This document shows, one piece after another, positions 8,612 through 17,673 of a stretch of 64,000 bases of DNA; positions within the stretch are counted from its first letter, which is position 1, and the number at the start of each line of letters is the position of its first letter. The position numbers were made by a program, and so were the translations under genes. The notes below the pieces were generated by a model. The model searched no databases. It worked only from the letters and a program-made list of their open reading frames with translations, and was not told the DNA's origin. This DNA is from Gemmatimonadota bacterium (GTDB lineage: Bacteria > JAAXHH01): NCBI GenBank assembly GCA_009835325.1, contig VXWP01000082.1, positions 1-64,000 on the forward strand. Direction: 5' to 3'.

Positions 8612-10096
8612 CTACACGCCAACCGGGGTTGTTTCCGAAATCGCCTCGTTTCCGAAACGTTCGATGGCTTCCAGGGTTTCGCGCACATCGTCCCAGGTCG
8701 TGTTATGGTTGACGATGCAAAGCCTGAGTGTAAACCTGCCGCGCAACAGGGTCGATGACATGAGGGCGCGGTCCTCCCAGAAGACGCGGACGAGCACTTT
8801 TCGGTTGATCTTCTCGAGCGATCCCTCATCGAGGTCCGTAGCGTCGGGATTGACGCGGAAGCACACGATACCGAGGGAAGACGGCAACAACAACTCCATG
8901 GTCCCGCTGTTCCGGATATACGCCTCGGCCTGCTTGGCAAGCTCCATGCCTTTGGATACGGCGTTTCGGAATGCAGCCATTCCAAAGGTCTTCACGGACA
9001 CCCAGATTTTCAGGGCCCGTACCGACCGGCTCAATTGCAAGCCCCGGTCCGAGAAGTTGGGATGATTCGCGCCCCATATCGTATCCTGGAGGATATCGTG
9101 CCGTACGGCGAATGCGCGCTCGAGGTTTCTCAGGTCCTTCACCATCAGGCAACCGGCTTCGTAGGGTTGAAAGAACAACTTGTGCGCGTCCAGACCGATG
9201 GAGTCCGCGCGTTCCATGCCGCGCAGGAGGTCCTTCCCTCGTTCGGTGATCACCGTAAAACCGCCGTAGGCGGCATCGACGTGGAGCCAGATGCCGTCCG
9301 CCTCGCAGAAATCCGCCAGGGATTCGAGCGGATCGATCGCGCCTGTACTGGCCGCCCCGGCGTTGGCGCAGACCGCCACTGGGTTGAATCCCGCGGCCCG
9401 GTCCTCCGCCACCGTACGCTTCAGCGCCTCCGGATCCATCCGAAAAAGCCCGTCGGTAGGGATCAATCGCACGTATTCGGATCGTATGCCCATGATCCTG
9501 GCTGCCCGCACCAGCGCGCTATGGCTCTGGTCGCTCATATAGACCGTGCCGCGTTCGGGAGCGCCGGCGGATTCCCGTGCCGCGACCAGGGCTTCCAGGC
9601 TGGCCGCGGAGCCTCCGGAAGTCATCAGGCCTCCGGCGGTGTCCGGATACCCCAGCCAGCGTCGGATCCAGTCCATGACCACCAGTTCCATCTGGCTCGC
9701 ACCACTGGATGTGAGCCAGGTACACTGGTTGACGTGGTATGCGGAGACCATGAAATCAGCCAGTATGCCGGGCCAGGTCGGCGCCGACGGGATGAACGCG
9801 AAGGATCGGGGGTGATCGAGGCGGGCGCCCAGGGGGAGGATATCCTTTGCCGCCCTCCCCAGGACCTCCAGCGCGGGACTGCCGCCTTCGGGCGGATCCT
9901 CCATGAGCTGATCTTCCAGTTCCTTCTTGAACTCGCCGTCCCAGGCTTGTTCATCCGGAAGATTCCTGATACGTTCTATAATGAGTTCCGCAGTCCTGGT
10001 CGCGAGCTCGAGCATGGCGTCCGGGTCCATCTGGAGGCTGTTGGACGCGTCCGCACTTGATGCCGCCTGCTGATTTTCGAGATTCTCCCGAGCCAC
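8612..10096 (-). CDS. Group II PLP-dependent amino-acid decarboxylase
   Basis: Pyridoxal-phosphate decarboxylase of the aromatic-L-amino-acid/glutamate decarboxylase family, 494 aa. Recognisable are the substrate/cofactor region PLGARLDHPRSFAF, LHVDAAYGG (Asp pairing with the pyridine nitrogen) and GLDAHKLFFQPYEAG with the Schiff-base Lys. The N-terminal 25 residues are Asn/Gln/Ser-rich and may be disordered. The start is a GTG with GAGG six bases upstream. It follows ahcY on the minus strand after about 60 bp and may share its transcript. The sequence places it nearer the aromatic/diaminobutyrate-type decarboxylases than bacterial GadB, but the substrate remains open. Confidence 0.9.
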   Translation of the reverse strand: MARENLENQQAASSADASNSLQMDPDAMLELATRTAELIIERIRNLPDEQAWDGEFKKELEDQLMEDPPEGGSPALEVLGRAAKDILPLGARLDHPRSFAFIPSAPTWPGILADFMVSAYHVNQCTWLTSSGASQMELVVMDWIRRWLGYPDTAGGLMTSGGSAASLEALVAARESAGAPERGTVYMSDQSHSALVRAARIMGIRSEYVRLIPTDGLFRMDPEALKRTVAEDRAAGFNPVAVCANAGAASTGAIDPLESLADFCEADGIWLHVDAAYGGFTVITERGKDLLRGMERADSIGLDAHKLFFQPYEAGCLMVKDLRNLERAFAVRHDILQDTIWGANHPNFSDRGLQLSRSVRALKIWVSVKTFGMAAFRNAVSKGMELAKQAEAYIRNSGTMELLLPSSLGIVCFRVNPDATDLDEGSLEKINRKVLVRVFWEDRALMSSTLLRGRFTLRLCIVNHNTTWDDVRETLEAIERFGNEAISETTPVGV

Positions 10097-10141
10097 TTTC
10101 GACCTCTTCTGATTCCCGTATTGCTCGATGCTGCTTATCGC

Positions 10142-10168
10142 TCAGTGCCACATGTCGTTCAGTGCCAC
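10142..10168. repeat. 10-bp duplication spanning the ahcY stop codon
   Basis: TCAGTGCCAC occurs at 10142-10151 and again at 10159-10168, where it includes the ahcY stop. The end of the gene has thus been copied once into the adjacent gap with a 17-bp period. Confidence 0.75.
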
Positions 10169-11418
10169 GAATTCAGGTACGCCCTCTGTTCCGGCGTCAA
10201 CTCGTCGAGGGCCAGTCCCATGCTCGCGAGCTTCAGGCCGGCGATCTCGCGGTCGATCTCATCCGGCAGGGTGTGTACGCCGGGTGTCATCTCCTCGTGC
10301 CGGGCGGCCAGGTGCTCCGCCGCAAGGGCCTGGTTGGCGAAGGACAGGTCCATGACCGCGGCGGGATGTCCCTCGCCGGCCACCAGGTTGACCAGCCGGC
10401 CCTCGCCGAGGAGATACAGTCTCCGGCCGTTCGCCAGTACGTACTCCTCCACCCATGGACGCAGGGACTGTCGCTCGACCGCGAGGGCGTCCAGGGCTTG
10501 CACGTCGATCTCCACGTCGAAATGTCCAGCGTTGGCCAGCATGGCGCCGTCTTTCATGGTTTCCAGGTGGTCGCGGCGAATGACCCCGCGGTTTCCGGTC
10601 ACGGTGACGAACAGGTCGCCCAGGGCGGCCGCCTCGGCCATGGGCAGTACCCGGAATCCTTCCATGACAGCTTCCAGGGCCGCGACGGGGTCCACTTCCG
10701 TTACGATGACCTGACCGCCCAGCCCCCTGGCCCGGGACGCCACGCCCCGTCCGCACCAGCCGTAGCCGCACACCACCACGGTTTTGCCCGCGATCAGCGT
10801 GTTGGTGGCCCGGAGGATGCCGTCGAGCGCGCTTTGCCCCGTGCCGAACCGGTTGTCGAATTGATGCTTGGTTTTTGAATCATTGACCGCGATGACCGGA
10901 AAGGTCAGATCGCCGTTCCGGACCATGCTTTGGAGCCGGTTTACGCCCGTGGTCGTCTCTTCCGTTCCGCCGATGATGCGATCCAGTTCCCGGCGGTGGT
11001 CCCGATGCGCCGTGGTTATCAGGTCGGCCCCGTCGTCCAGCAGGAGATCCGGCTGCGCATCCAGCACGGTGTGCAGGTGCCGGTTGAAAGTACCGGAGTC
11101 TTCCCCCCTTTTCGCGAATACGGGCACCCCGTGATGCGCGACCAGGCTGGCCGCAACGTCGTCCTGCGTGCTCAGGGGATTGGATGCGCAGACGATGGGT
11201 TCCGCGCCACCCGCCTTGATCGCCGTGACCAGGTTGGCCGTCTTGGTCGAAATGTGCAGGCACACGCCGACGCACAGGTCGCGAAGAGGTTGTTCCCGCT
11301 CGAACCGGTCTTTTATCGCGCGCAAGACCGGCATCTGGCGGGCATCCCATGCCATGCGCGCCGCGCCGGCTTCGGCGAGATCGGGATCGCGGATGTCAGA
11401 TTCCATGGCTACTGTCAT
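10159..11418 (-). CDS. ahcY: Adenosylhomocysteinase
   Basis: S-adenosyl-L-homocysteine hydrolase, which splits SAH into adenosine and homocysteine with bound NAD and so relieves methyltransferase inhibition. The NAD loop CGYGWCGRG is intact, and so is the substrate region NDSKTKHQFDNRFGTGQS. The protein ends AYLNSWH, lacking the KPDHYRY tail of eukaryotic and many proteobacterial enzymes; with the short length this points to the archaeal/thermophile-type subgroup. I chose the ATG at 11418 (419 aa) because GGAAG lies about six bases before it; an in-frame ATG at 11463 has no such site. Divergent from the MATE gene. Confidence 0.95.
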   Translation of the reverse strand: MTVAMESDIRDPDLAEAGAARMAWDARQMPVLRAIKDRFEREQPLRDLCVGVCLHISTKTANLVTAIKAGGAEPIVCASNPLSTQDDVAASLVAHHGVPVFAKRGEDSGTFNRHLHTVLDAQPDLLLDDGADLITTAHRDHRRELDRIIGGTEETTTGVNRLQSMVRNGDLTFPVIAVNDSKTKHQFDNRFGTGQSALDGILRATNTLIAGKTVVVCGYGWCGRGVASRARGLGGQVIVTEVDPVAALEAVMEGFRVLPMAEAAALGDLFVTVTGNRGVIRRDHLETMKDGAMLANAGHFDVEIDVQALDALAVERQSLRPWVEEYVLANGRRLYLLGEGRLVNLVAGEGHPAAVMDLSFANQALAAEHLAARHEEMTPGVHTLPDEIDREIAGLKLASMGLALDELTPEQRAYLNSWH

Positions 11419-11525
11419 TATGGCTTCCGGCGTATAGCGCGTCAAGGTTATTACAGAAAGCAAATATTCGTGTTACTTTATTTACTTGATACAAATCAGA
11501 CCCCCTGCCGCGGCGCCTCCATATG

Positions 11526-11558
11526 CCCTTGACATCAAGGGACTTAAACGACTAACAT
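11526..11558 (+). promoter_or_regulatory. Promoter with overlapping palindrome, MATE gene
   Basis: TTGACA (11529-11534) and TAACAT (11553-11558) with an 18-base spacer make a sigma-70-like promoter. The -35 box is embedded in the perfect inverted repeat CCCTTGA-CA-TCAAGGG (11526-11541), a good position for a repressor operator. The leader to the ATG at 11645 would be about 80 nt. Confidence 0.5.
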
Positions 11559-11644
11559 GGTGAGATTTCAATTCACGGTAAGTGACTGATTTTTAGCGTT
11601 TTACACGGACCGTTCTTCCTATCCTCCGATCGTTCGGATACCCC

Positions 11645-12988
11645 ATGCTCGACCTCTCCAGAAAACGACTCAACCGTACCATCCTCACCCTCGCATGGCC
11701 GGCCATTCTCGAAAACCTGATGCACACGACGGTGTACATCGTCGACAGCATCTTCATCGGTACCCTCGGCACGCTGGCTTTCGCCGCCGTCGGCCAGAGT
11801 TCCATGATCCTCTTTACCGTGGTTTTCGTGTTCTACGGGATCGGGGTGGCGACGGGGGCCGTCGTGGCGAGAAACCTGGGCCGGGGCGACCAGAAGACGG
11901 CCTGCGAGGCCGCCGGCCAGGGGATCATTCTCGGAACATCCATCGGATTGATGGTGGCCGCGCTGGGCCTGATGTTCGGCGAGGATCTCATGGTGTTCCT
12001 GGGTACCGAGCCGGACGTCGTCGAACGTGCCCAGGAGTACATGCCGATCGTCTTCGCCTTCAGCGTGCTGCGTCTTTTCATCTACACCAGCAGCGGGATC
12101 CTGCGCGCGGCCGGCGACACCAAGACGCCCATGTGGATCACGGGTATCATGAACGTATACAACATCTTCGCCGACTGGGTGCTGATTTTCGGCATCGGGC
12201 CCTTCCCGGAACTGGGCATAACCGGCGCGGCCCTGGCCACGGGCACGGCCTACGTCCTGGGCGCCGCCCTGCTCATGTACAGGCTGTTCCGCCGTCACGC
12301 GAGATTCAGGCTGTGCGGCAGCGACATCGGGAATATCAGATCCGAGCACCTGCGGACCATCATACGGATCGCCGTGCCGAATCTCGGAGAGCAGTCCGTC
12401 ATGCAATGCGCCTATTTCTCGTTCATGTGGATCGTGACCAGCCTGGGTACGACGGCGCTCACGGCGCATTTCATGACCATACGGGTGGAGATGGTATCCT
12501 TCATGCCCGTATTCGGACTTTCCATGGCCGTGGCCACCGTGGTCGGACAGAGCCTGGGCGCCGAGCGCCCTGAAATCGCCGAGCTCGCCGTGAAGAAGGC
12601 CGCACGAATCGGCCTGATCGCCATGAGCGCCCTGGGCCTCATCTTCGTCGCCGTGCCCGGCCTGCTCGTCGGCATCTACAGCCCGTCGCCGGAAGTGTAT
12701 GACCTGGCCGTGCTCTGCGTGCGTGTCGCCGCCCTCGAACTGCCGACGTCGGCTTTGCTGATGATCTATACCGGCGCCATGCGGGGCGCGGGAGACACCG
12801 TTAGCCCCATGCTGATCAGCATATTCGGCGCGATCTTCCTGCGGATCGGCATGATGTACGTGCTGGTGATCGAACTGGGATGGGGGTTGCCGGGGGTCTG
12901 GTACGGTACGGCGCTGGACTGGGGAATCCGGCTGGTGATCGCCTGGTTCCTGTTCCGGCGGGGACGGTGGAAGAGGATAAAGATCTAG
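11645..12988 (+). CDS. MATE family efflux transporter
   Basis: Inner-membrane multidrug or metabolite antiporter of the MATE family, 447 aa with about 12 hydrophobic segments in two homologous halves. The first half opens with TLAWPAILENLMHTTVYIVDSIFIG, described here only in part as the diagnostic TM1 region with P and D residues, and includes GTGTAYVLG-like loops. The second half repeats the pattern with RIAVPNLGEQSVMQ. It belongs to the DinF/NorM-like prokaryotic branch by general appearance. It has its own promoter with an operator-like palindrome, so inducible expression is likely. It is followed 15 bp later by dtd. Substrate not predictable. Confidence 0.92.
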   Translation: MLDLSRKRLNRTILTLAWPAILENLMHTTVYIVDSIFIGTLGTLAFAAVGQSSMILFTVVFVFYGIGVATGAVVARNLGRGDQKTACEAAGQGIILGTSIGLMVAALGLMFGEDLMVFLGTEPDVVERAQEYMPIVFAFSVLRLFIYTSSGILRAAGDTKTPMWITGIMNVYNIFADWVLIFGIGPFPELGITGAALATGTAYVLGAALLMYRLFRRHARFRLCGSDIGNIRSEHLRTIIRIAVPNLGEQSVMQCAYFSFMWIVTSLGTTALTAHFMTIRVEMVSFMPVFGLSMAVATVVGQSLGAERPEIAELAVKKAARIGLIAMSALGLIFVAVPGLLVGIYSPSPEVYDLAVLCVRVAALELPTSALLMIYTGAMRGAGDTVSPMLISIFGAIFLRIGMMYVLVIELGWGLPGVWYGTALDWGIRLVIAWFLFRRGRWKRIKI

Positions 12989-13003
12989 GGGGGGTATGAA
13001 TCG

Positions 13004-13447
13004 ATGCGGGTAGTATTGCAGCGCGTCTCCAGCGCTTCCGTTGAAATCGACGGCGCGGTAACCGGAGAAATCGGTCCCGGTCTCGTACTGCTCCTCGGTA
13101 TTGCGAAGGACGATGCGCCGGAGGACGTGGAGTACGTCGTCAACAAATGCGCCGGACTCCGGATTTTCGGCGACGATCAGGGGAAGATGAATCGTTCTCT
13201 GCTCGACGTGGGGGGCGAAGTGCTGGCCATTTCGCAGTTTACCCTGTTCGGAGATACCCGCAAGGGCCGCAGGCCCAGTTTCGAAAGCGCCGCGCCGCCC
13301 GAACACGCCGAACCGCTCTACGAGCTGGCGGTCGAACGCCTCAGGGAACAGGGCATACGGGTCGCCACCGGCCGTTTCGGCGCCTACATGGAAGTGTCGC
13401 TGGTCAACGACGGGCCCGTGACCTTGACCGTCGAGTCCCGCCGATGA
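13004..13447 (+). CDS. dtd: D-aminoacyl-tRNA deacylase
   Basis: Proofreading enzyme that hydrolyses D-amino acids (and Gly) mischarged on tRNA, 147 aa, full length. It starts [17 protein letters not shown] and keeps the [17 protein letters not shown] motif and the C-terminal region with NDGPVT, the cross-subunit GP motif of DTD. Its stop overlaps the maf start as ATGA, so the two are coupled. Confidence 0.97.
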   Translation: MRVVLQRVSSASVEIDGAVTGEIGPGLVLLLGIAKDDAPEDVEYVVNKCAGLRIFGDDQGKMNRSLLDVGGEVLAISQFTLFGDTRKGRRPSFESAAPPEHAEPLYELAVERLREQGIRVATGRFGAYMEVSLVNDGPVTLTVESRR

Positions 13448-14028
13448 AGCAGATCGTCCTGGCCTCTTCCTCGCCCCGTCGGTCCAGCCTGCTCCGGCAG
13501 ATCGGGATAACCTTTGAAATCGTGCCGCCGGACGTCGACGAATCCCGATATTCCTTTGAAGGCGACCCTTCCGGTACCGCAGAACGGCTCGCATTGGCCA
13601 AGGCGAAGAGCGCCGCCGGCCGGGTCGATGCCCGTGACCGACTGGTACTCGGGGCCGACACGGTGGTCCTGTTCGAGGACGAGATCATCGGCAAGCCGAA
13701 AGATGCGGAGGACGCCTGCGCCATGCTGCAAAAGCTGGCCGGCCGTTCTCACCGGGTACTCACGGGCTTTGCCCTGCTGGATCCGCGGACGAACCGGGCG
13801 GTGACGGCGCACGAGTGGACTGCGGTCTCCATGCGCGAACTGACCAACACCGAAATCCGCGCGTACGTGGATACGGGCGAACCCCTGGACAAGGCGGGGT
13901 CCTATGGCGCTCATGCCCTGGGCGCCGGTCTCATCACCCGCGTGGAGGGCTGTTTCTACAACGTGATCGGCCTTCCCCTCGCCCGATTGCTGATGACGCT
14001 TAAAAACTTCGATGACCTGGCGACGTGA
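13444..14028 (+). CDS. maf: Maf family nucleotide pyrophosphatase
   Basis: House-cleaning dTTP/UTP (or related) pyrophosphatase of 194 aa. The signature LASSSPRR is at residues 6-13, followed by the E-x-R substrate loop (DVDESRYS), [15 protein letters not shown] and a [12 protein letters not shown] segment typical of YhdE-type Maf proteins. The ATG overlaps the dtd stop by four bases (ATGA). Pairing with dtd makes sense as two quality-control enzymes in one transcript. Which nucleotide is preferred cannot be decided by eye. Confidence 0.95.
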   Translation: MKQIVLASSSPRRSSLLRQIGITFEIVPPDVDESRYSFEGDPSGTAERLALAKAKSAAGRVDARDRLVLGADTVVLFEDEIIGKPKDAEDACAMLQKLAGRSHRVLTGFALLDPRTNRAVTAHEWTAVSMRELTNTEIRAYVDTGEPLDKAGSYGAHALGAGLITRVEGCFYNVIGLPLARLLMTLKNFDDLAT

Positions 14029-14110
14029 CCAGGGTCGCATCGCCGTAACATGGGTCGTATCGTCGTGATTGGGGACGCCACCAAAGGCTTAGAACCGACC
14101 GGGTAACGCC

Positions 14111-14629
14111 ATGGCCGATTTCAGAGGACACGTCTGGGGTGGTTTCTTCGCCACGCTCATCTCCCTGGCGCTCTGTGTCGCCGGGCTGTGGTGGATGGAG
14201 CTGCTCGATCCTTACTGGACCCTGGACGTCTGGCCACAGGTGCTTCTGCTGCTTTTCATCGGGTTGTTGTCGGCCTGTTTTCCGGACGTGGACACCGAGA
14301 GTAAATCGCAGCGGCTGTTCTACCGCCTGTTGATTCTGCTGGACATCTGGTTTATCTTGATCGGGGATTACAGGACGGCGGCCCTGCTGGGACTCGGCGC
14401 CATGCTGCCGTTGCTCGGAAAGCACAGGGGATGGACCCATACCTGGCTGGCCATGTTGCTGGTGCCCGCGCTGTTCCTGCTCGTCCCCATGTACCTGAAA
14501 GGGTCCGTTGAGTCCTTTCCGATCGTCTGTTACATCGTATCGGTCTCGGCCTATGCCAGCCACCTGGTGCTCGACGGATATATAGAACAGACGGGCCGGC
14601 GTATCCGACGCCTGGTCGCGGGAAGCTGA
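14111..14629 (+). CDS. YdjM-like membrane-bound metal-dependent hydrolase
   Basis: Predicted inner-membrane protein of 172 aa with four hydrophobic segments. Its polar motifs match the YdjM/DUF457 family: an N-terminal FRGHVWGG with His7, FPDVDT (Asp pair, around residue 57), KHRGWTHTW (His pair, around 101-106) and SHLVLDGY (around 153-160). These would form a metal site at the membrane face. The family name records predicted hydrolase activity, but the reaction is not established. The ORF lies 82 bp after maf and may be in the same transcript. Confidence 0.8.
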   Translation: MADFRGHVWGGFFATLISLALCVAGLWWMELLDPYWTLDVWPQVLLLLFIGLLSACFPDVDTESKSQRLFYRLLILLDIWFILIGDYRTAALLGLGAMLPLLGKHRGWTHTWLAMLLVPALFLLVPMYLKGSVESFPIVCYIVSVSAYASHLVLDGYIEQTGRRIRRLVAGS

Positions 14630-14678
14630 GCGCGGGAAACCGAGCCGGGGAAGCGATCGAAACTGAGCGCGGGAAACT

Positions 14679-14718
14679 GAGCGGCGTCCGCCATCAATAC
14701 CGAGCGGCGTCCGCCATC
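14679..14718. repeat. 17-bp short tandem duplication
   Basis: GAGCGGCGTCCGCCATC occurs at 14679-14695 and 14702-14718 (period 23). Immediately upstream, 14631-14678 has further degenerate copies of GAGCGCGGGAAAC. All lie in the gap before the coiled-coil gene. Confidence 0.8.
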
Positions 14719-14732
14719 GAACCGGAGATAAC

Positions 14733-15026
14733 ATGAAAAGCGCACTGGAAATCGCCATGGAGAAGACCGCCGGCGCACAGCAGGGCGGCAAGCTGACGGA
14801 CGAGCAGCGTAAGGGGATCGCCGACCTGGAGAAGGAATACCAGGCCAAAATCGCGGAACAGGAGATCATGGTCGAATCGAAAATCAAGGCGTTGGCGGCA
14901 CAGGCGCAGGGCCACGAGTTCCAGCAGCAGGTACACGCCCTGCGGGAACAACTGGTCCAGGAGCGGGAACGCCTGGAATCGGAGAAGAATGCGAAAATAC
15001 AGGCAGTCCGCGATCGGAGATCCTGA
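14733..15026 (+). CDS. Small coiled-coil protein, unknown function
   Basis: 97-aa protein, soluble and strongly charged, that I do not recognise. From about residue 22 on it is almost entirely predicted helix with heptad-like Leu/Ile/Ala spacing (DLEKEYQAKIAEQEI; ALREQLVQERERLESEK), consistent with a coiled coil. ATG has GGAG six bases upstream, and the stop is one base before the next gene's ATG, so it is likely translated and coupled to the Gfo/Idh gene. Confidence 0.7.
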   Translation: MKSALEIAMEKTAGAQQGGKLTDEQRKGIADLEKEYQAKIAEQEIMVESKIKALAAQAQGHEFQQQVHALREQLVQERERLESEKNAKIQAVRDRRS

Positions 15027-15027
15027 C

Positions 15028-16011
15028 ATGGCAAAGAAGCGTCTGCGCGTCGTCCTGATCGGCTGCGGAGGCAACATGCGGGCCGCCCACGTGCCGCGCA
15101 TTCAGGCTGACGGGGAGGTCGAAATCGCGGCGGTTGCGGATACCTCGGAAGAAGCCGCCCGGGCGTTGATGGACCGATGGGGCCGCCCGGTGCCCTGCTA
15201 CGCCGACTATCGGGACATGATAGAGGGTCACCGGCTCGACGCGGTCATGGTGAGTTCACCCCATGCCCTGCACTACGAGCAGGTGGACTATGCCCTGGAT
15301 CAAGGTCTGCACGCACTCGTCGAGAAGCCGCTCACCATCTCGTCCAGCCATACGCGCGCCTTGATCGGGAAGGCGGAAGAAAAGCGCCGGATCCTGCTGG
15401 TGAGCTACCAGCGCAATTTCATGGCGCCCCATGTCTATGCCCGGGAGCTGATTCGGAAGGGCTCCATTGGTGAGGTGCGCGGCGTCGTGGCCTACGTCAC
15501 GCAGAACTGGGGCGGCACGCGCGGGTGGCGGCTCGACCCGGTCCTGTCGGGCGGCGGCATGTTCCTCGATACGGGCAGTCACCTGGTGGCTTCCACGCTG
15601 TGGATTACGGATCTCAAGCCCCTCGAGGTGAGCGCATTCCTGGACAAGGCCGGGAGGGACGTGGATATCAACATGGTGGTGGCGGTACGGTTCAGGGACG
15701 GCGCATACGGCACGCTGAATACCTTCGGAAACGCTTCCCGCCATGACGAACGCATCGCGATACACGGCAGCGAAGGAAGCCTCGTCTTCCACCTGCACCA
15801 GTGGCAAGTCAAGTCGGTCCTGTTGAACGACGAGCCGCTGAAGATCCCGGCGAGGATCCGGGAGGACACGCCGGACGCCGCGTTCTTCCGCATGATCCGC
15901 AACGGCGGGAAGGGGTATGAGCCTCCCCATTTCGCCCTGGCCGTTTCCCAGGTCAGCGAGGCGGCCTACCGGTCGGTGGAAGCAGGAAAACCGGTTCAGG
16001 TCGCCGAGTAG
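15028..16011 (+). CDS. Gfo/Idh/MocA family oxidoreductase
   Basis: 327-aa NAD(P)-dependent dehydrogenase. The nucleotide loop is VVLIGCGGNMRAAH (GxGxxx variant, residues 8-21). The family EKPL is at about residues 100-103, and the C-terminal domain has GGGMFLDTGSHLV with the catalytic-region Asp and His. The ATG at 15028 is one base after the stop of the coiled-coil gene and is preceded by CGGAGA. An SDR gene follows after 59 bp of repeat-like sequence. A dehydrogenase pair of this kind often works on one sugar or cyclitol, but nothing identifies the substrate. Confidence 0.92.
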   Translation: MAKKRLRVVLIGCGGNMRAAHVPRIQADGEVEIAAVADTSEEAARALMDRWGRPVPCYADYRDMIEGHRLDAVMVSSPHALHYEQVDYALDQGLHALVEKPLTISSSHTRALIGKAEEKRRILLVSYQRNFMAPHVYARELIRKGSIGEVRGVVAYVTQNWGGTRGWRLDPVLSGGGMFLDTGSHLVASTLWITDLKPLEVSAFLDKAGRDVDINMVVAVRFRDGAYGTLNTFGNASRHDERIAIHGSEGSLVFHLHQWQVKSVLLNDEPLKIPARIREDTPDAAFFRMIRNGGKGYEPPHFALAVSQVSEAAYRSVEAGKPVQVAE

Positions 16012-16070
16012 TTCCGGGCGCGGCTGGAACCAGGAGAATCAGCAGAGTCAGGAGCACCAGGAGACCGTAC

Positions 16071-16862
16071 ATGAGTGCGACAGGACGTCTGGCGGAGAAG
16101 CGGGCGGTCGTCACCGGAGCGGGGAGCGGTATCGGCCGCGCCATCGCGCTGAGACTCGCGCAGGAAGGCGCGCACGTGGCGGCCGTGGACATCGATCGCG
16201 ACAGCGCTGAAGCTACGGCGGACCGGATCCGTGACGGCGGCGGCACCGCGGCGGCATTGACCGCCGACCTGGTCCAGGTCGACCGCATCGTACCCATGAT
16301 CGACGAAGCCGTTTCCGCCCTGGGCAGGCTGGATATCCTGGTCAACAACGCGGGACGGGTTGAAATCAAGCCCTTCCTCGATCTGACCGAGACGGAATGG
16401 GACCAGGTCATCGATCTCAATCTGAAAGGGACGTACTTCTGCATGCAGGCGGGGGCCCGCCAGATGATCCGGCAGGGCGGCGGCGGCCGTATCATCAACA
16501 TGTCCTCCATCTCGGGCAGACACGGCCGGGCCGATTCGAGCGCATACGCCGCCAGCAAGATGGCCGTCATCAGCATCACGCAGTCCGCGGCCCTGGCGCT
16601 GGCGGATCACGGGATCCTGGTCAACGCGCTGTGCCCGGGCGTCGTGGCCACGCCCATGTGGGACCACATCGACGAGGACCGCGCCCGCCTTTTCGGATAC
16701 GAGCGGGGGACGGCCCGGGCCCGGCTCGTGGAGAAGATCCCCCTCAAACGGGTCTCCGAGCCGGAGGAGATCGCCGCTGCCGCGGTCTTCGTCGCCTCCG
16801 ACGAGAACACGCTGATCACCGGCCAGGCGATCAATGTCGACGGCGGCATGGAAATGAACTGA
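16071..16862 (+). CDS. SDR family oxidoreductase
   Basis: Short-chain dehydrogenase of 263 aa with TGAGSGIG (residues 16-23), NNAG (about 92), the catalytic Ser and YAASK pair (around 145-165), and a FabG-like end (ASDENTLITGQAINVDGG). ATG has GGAG seven bases upstream. It closes the Gfo/Idh transcription unit, since a hairpin terminator follows the stop. By family it would oxidise or reduce a hydroxyl/keto group, with the substrate unknown. Confidence 0.93.
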   Translation: MSATGRLAEKRAVVTGAGSGIGRAIALRLAQEGAHVAAVDIDRDSAEATADRIRDGGGTAAALTADLVQVDRIVPMIDEAVSALGRLDILVNNAGRVEIKPFLDLTETEWDQVIDLNLKGTYFCMQAGARQMIRQGGGGRIINMSSISGRHGRADSSAYAASKMAVISITQSAALALADHGILVNALCPGVVATPMWDHIDEDRARLFGYERGTARARLVEKIPLKRVSEPEEIAAAAVFVASDENTLITGQAINVDGGMEMN

Positions 16863-16882
16863 AACCGGGGACGGCGCTTGCA

Positions 16883-16905
16883 GGACGGCAGCAAAGCAGC
16901 CGTCC
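16883..16905 (+). terminator. Hairpin terminator after the SDR gene
   Basis: GGACGGC (16883-16889) and GCCGTCC (16899-16905) form a 7-bp stem that can extend inward by GC/GC around an AAA loop. A GGGTTTGATCTT run follows. It separates the Gfo/Idh-SDR unit from the kptA promoter that starts 11 bases later. Confidence 0.55.
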
Positions 16906-16915
16906 GGGTTTGATC

Positions 16916-16944
16916 TTGACAGTGCGCACCGCCCGCCGTATACT
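16916..16944 (+). promoter_or_regulatory. Strong sigma-70-type promoter of kptA
   Basis: TTGACA (16916-16921), a 17-base spacer, and TATACT (16939-16944) give eleven of twelve consensus bases. The inferred start near 16951 leaves a leader of about 120 nt before the ATG at 17070. This is the best promoter match in the window. Confidence 0.7.
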
Positions 16945-17069
16945 CGGTAGGTTCCTTTTTACAGCCAGTTCAGGTACATCGCATCGGCCGGCATGGCCTG
17001 TACAGCCTGCATAGCCATCGTGGCCGCCATAACCCGCACAGGCAAGACTCCATCAGAAAGACACCATCA

Positions 17070-17672
17070 ATGGATCCAAGAAGACGCGAAAGACTCTCCA
17101 AGCTCCTCTCCCTGATACTCCGGCATAAACCCGAAAGATTCGACATAACGCTCGACGAAAGGGGATACGCTTCGATCGACGAGATCGTGGAGGCCATCCA
17201 GGAGAAGTTCGATCTGCTGGCGAGGGATGAAATCCTCGAGATCGCCGACGGCGCCGAGAAGAGAAGATTCGAGGTGGAGGAAGACCGCATCCGGGCGCGT
17301 TACGGACATAGTTTTCCCATCGACCTGGGGCTGCCTCCCGCGGACCCGCCCGAGTACCTCTATTACGCGACCGTACCCGCGCGGGCCTCGGTCATCACCA
17401 ATGGCGGACTGACGCCCAGCGACCGCCAGTACGTCCACCTTTCCCTTTCCGAAGATATCGCCGCACAGGTAGCCAGGAACCAGACGGATACGCCGGTCGT
17501 CTTCCGCATCAATGCGCGGCAGGCCACCGAAGCCGGCGTGAACTTCTACGATCGCTCTCCGGTCATCCTGACCACGGGCGTGCCCTCCGAGTTCATCGAT
17601 GTGCTGCAGGAGGCCCCGCCGCCTCCCGCCGAGTTCGGCCGCCGGAAGCGGAAGGCCCCTCCGCGCAGATAA
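17070..17672 (+). CDS. kptA: RNA 2'-phosphotransferase (Tpt1/KptA family)
   Basis: NAD-dependent 2'-phosphotransferase, 200 aa. It removes a 2'-phosphate from RNA and yields ADP-ribose 1'',2''-cyclic phosphate; in bacteria its natural substrate is uncertain. The N-terminal winged-helix half contains LRHKPE with the Arg18-His19 catalytic pair. The ADP-ribosyltransferase half contains RARYGHS (usually RAxQGHS, so Gln is replaced by Tyr), ATVPARASVI, SDRQYVHLS and FYDRSPVILTTGVP. It has its own near-consensus promoter and is followed one base later by a glycosidase gene. Confidence 0.92.
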   Translation: MDPRRRERLSKLLSLILRHKPERFDITLDERGYASIDEIVEAIQEKFDLLARDEILEIADGAEKRRFEVEEDRIRARYGHSFPIDLGLPPADPPEYLYYATVPARASVITNGGLTPSDRQYVHLSLSEDIAAQVARNQTDTPVVFRINARQATEAGVNFYDRSPVILTTGVPSEFIDVLQEAPPPPAEFGRRKRKAPPRR

Positions 17673-17673
17673 C

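Noticed and set aside
11573-13594. Long minus-strand reading frame of 673 codons opposite the MATE and dtd genes
   Set aside because: It is antisense to two well-recognised genes, and its translation is low-complexity His/Gly/Arg-rich without any family match. GC-rich codon bias creates long empty antisense frames.
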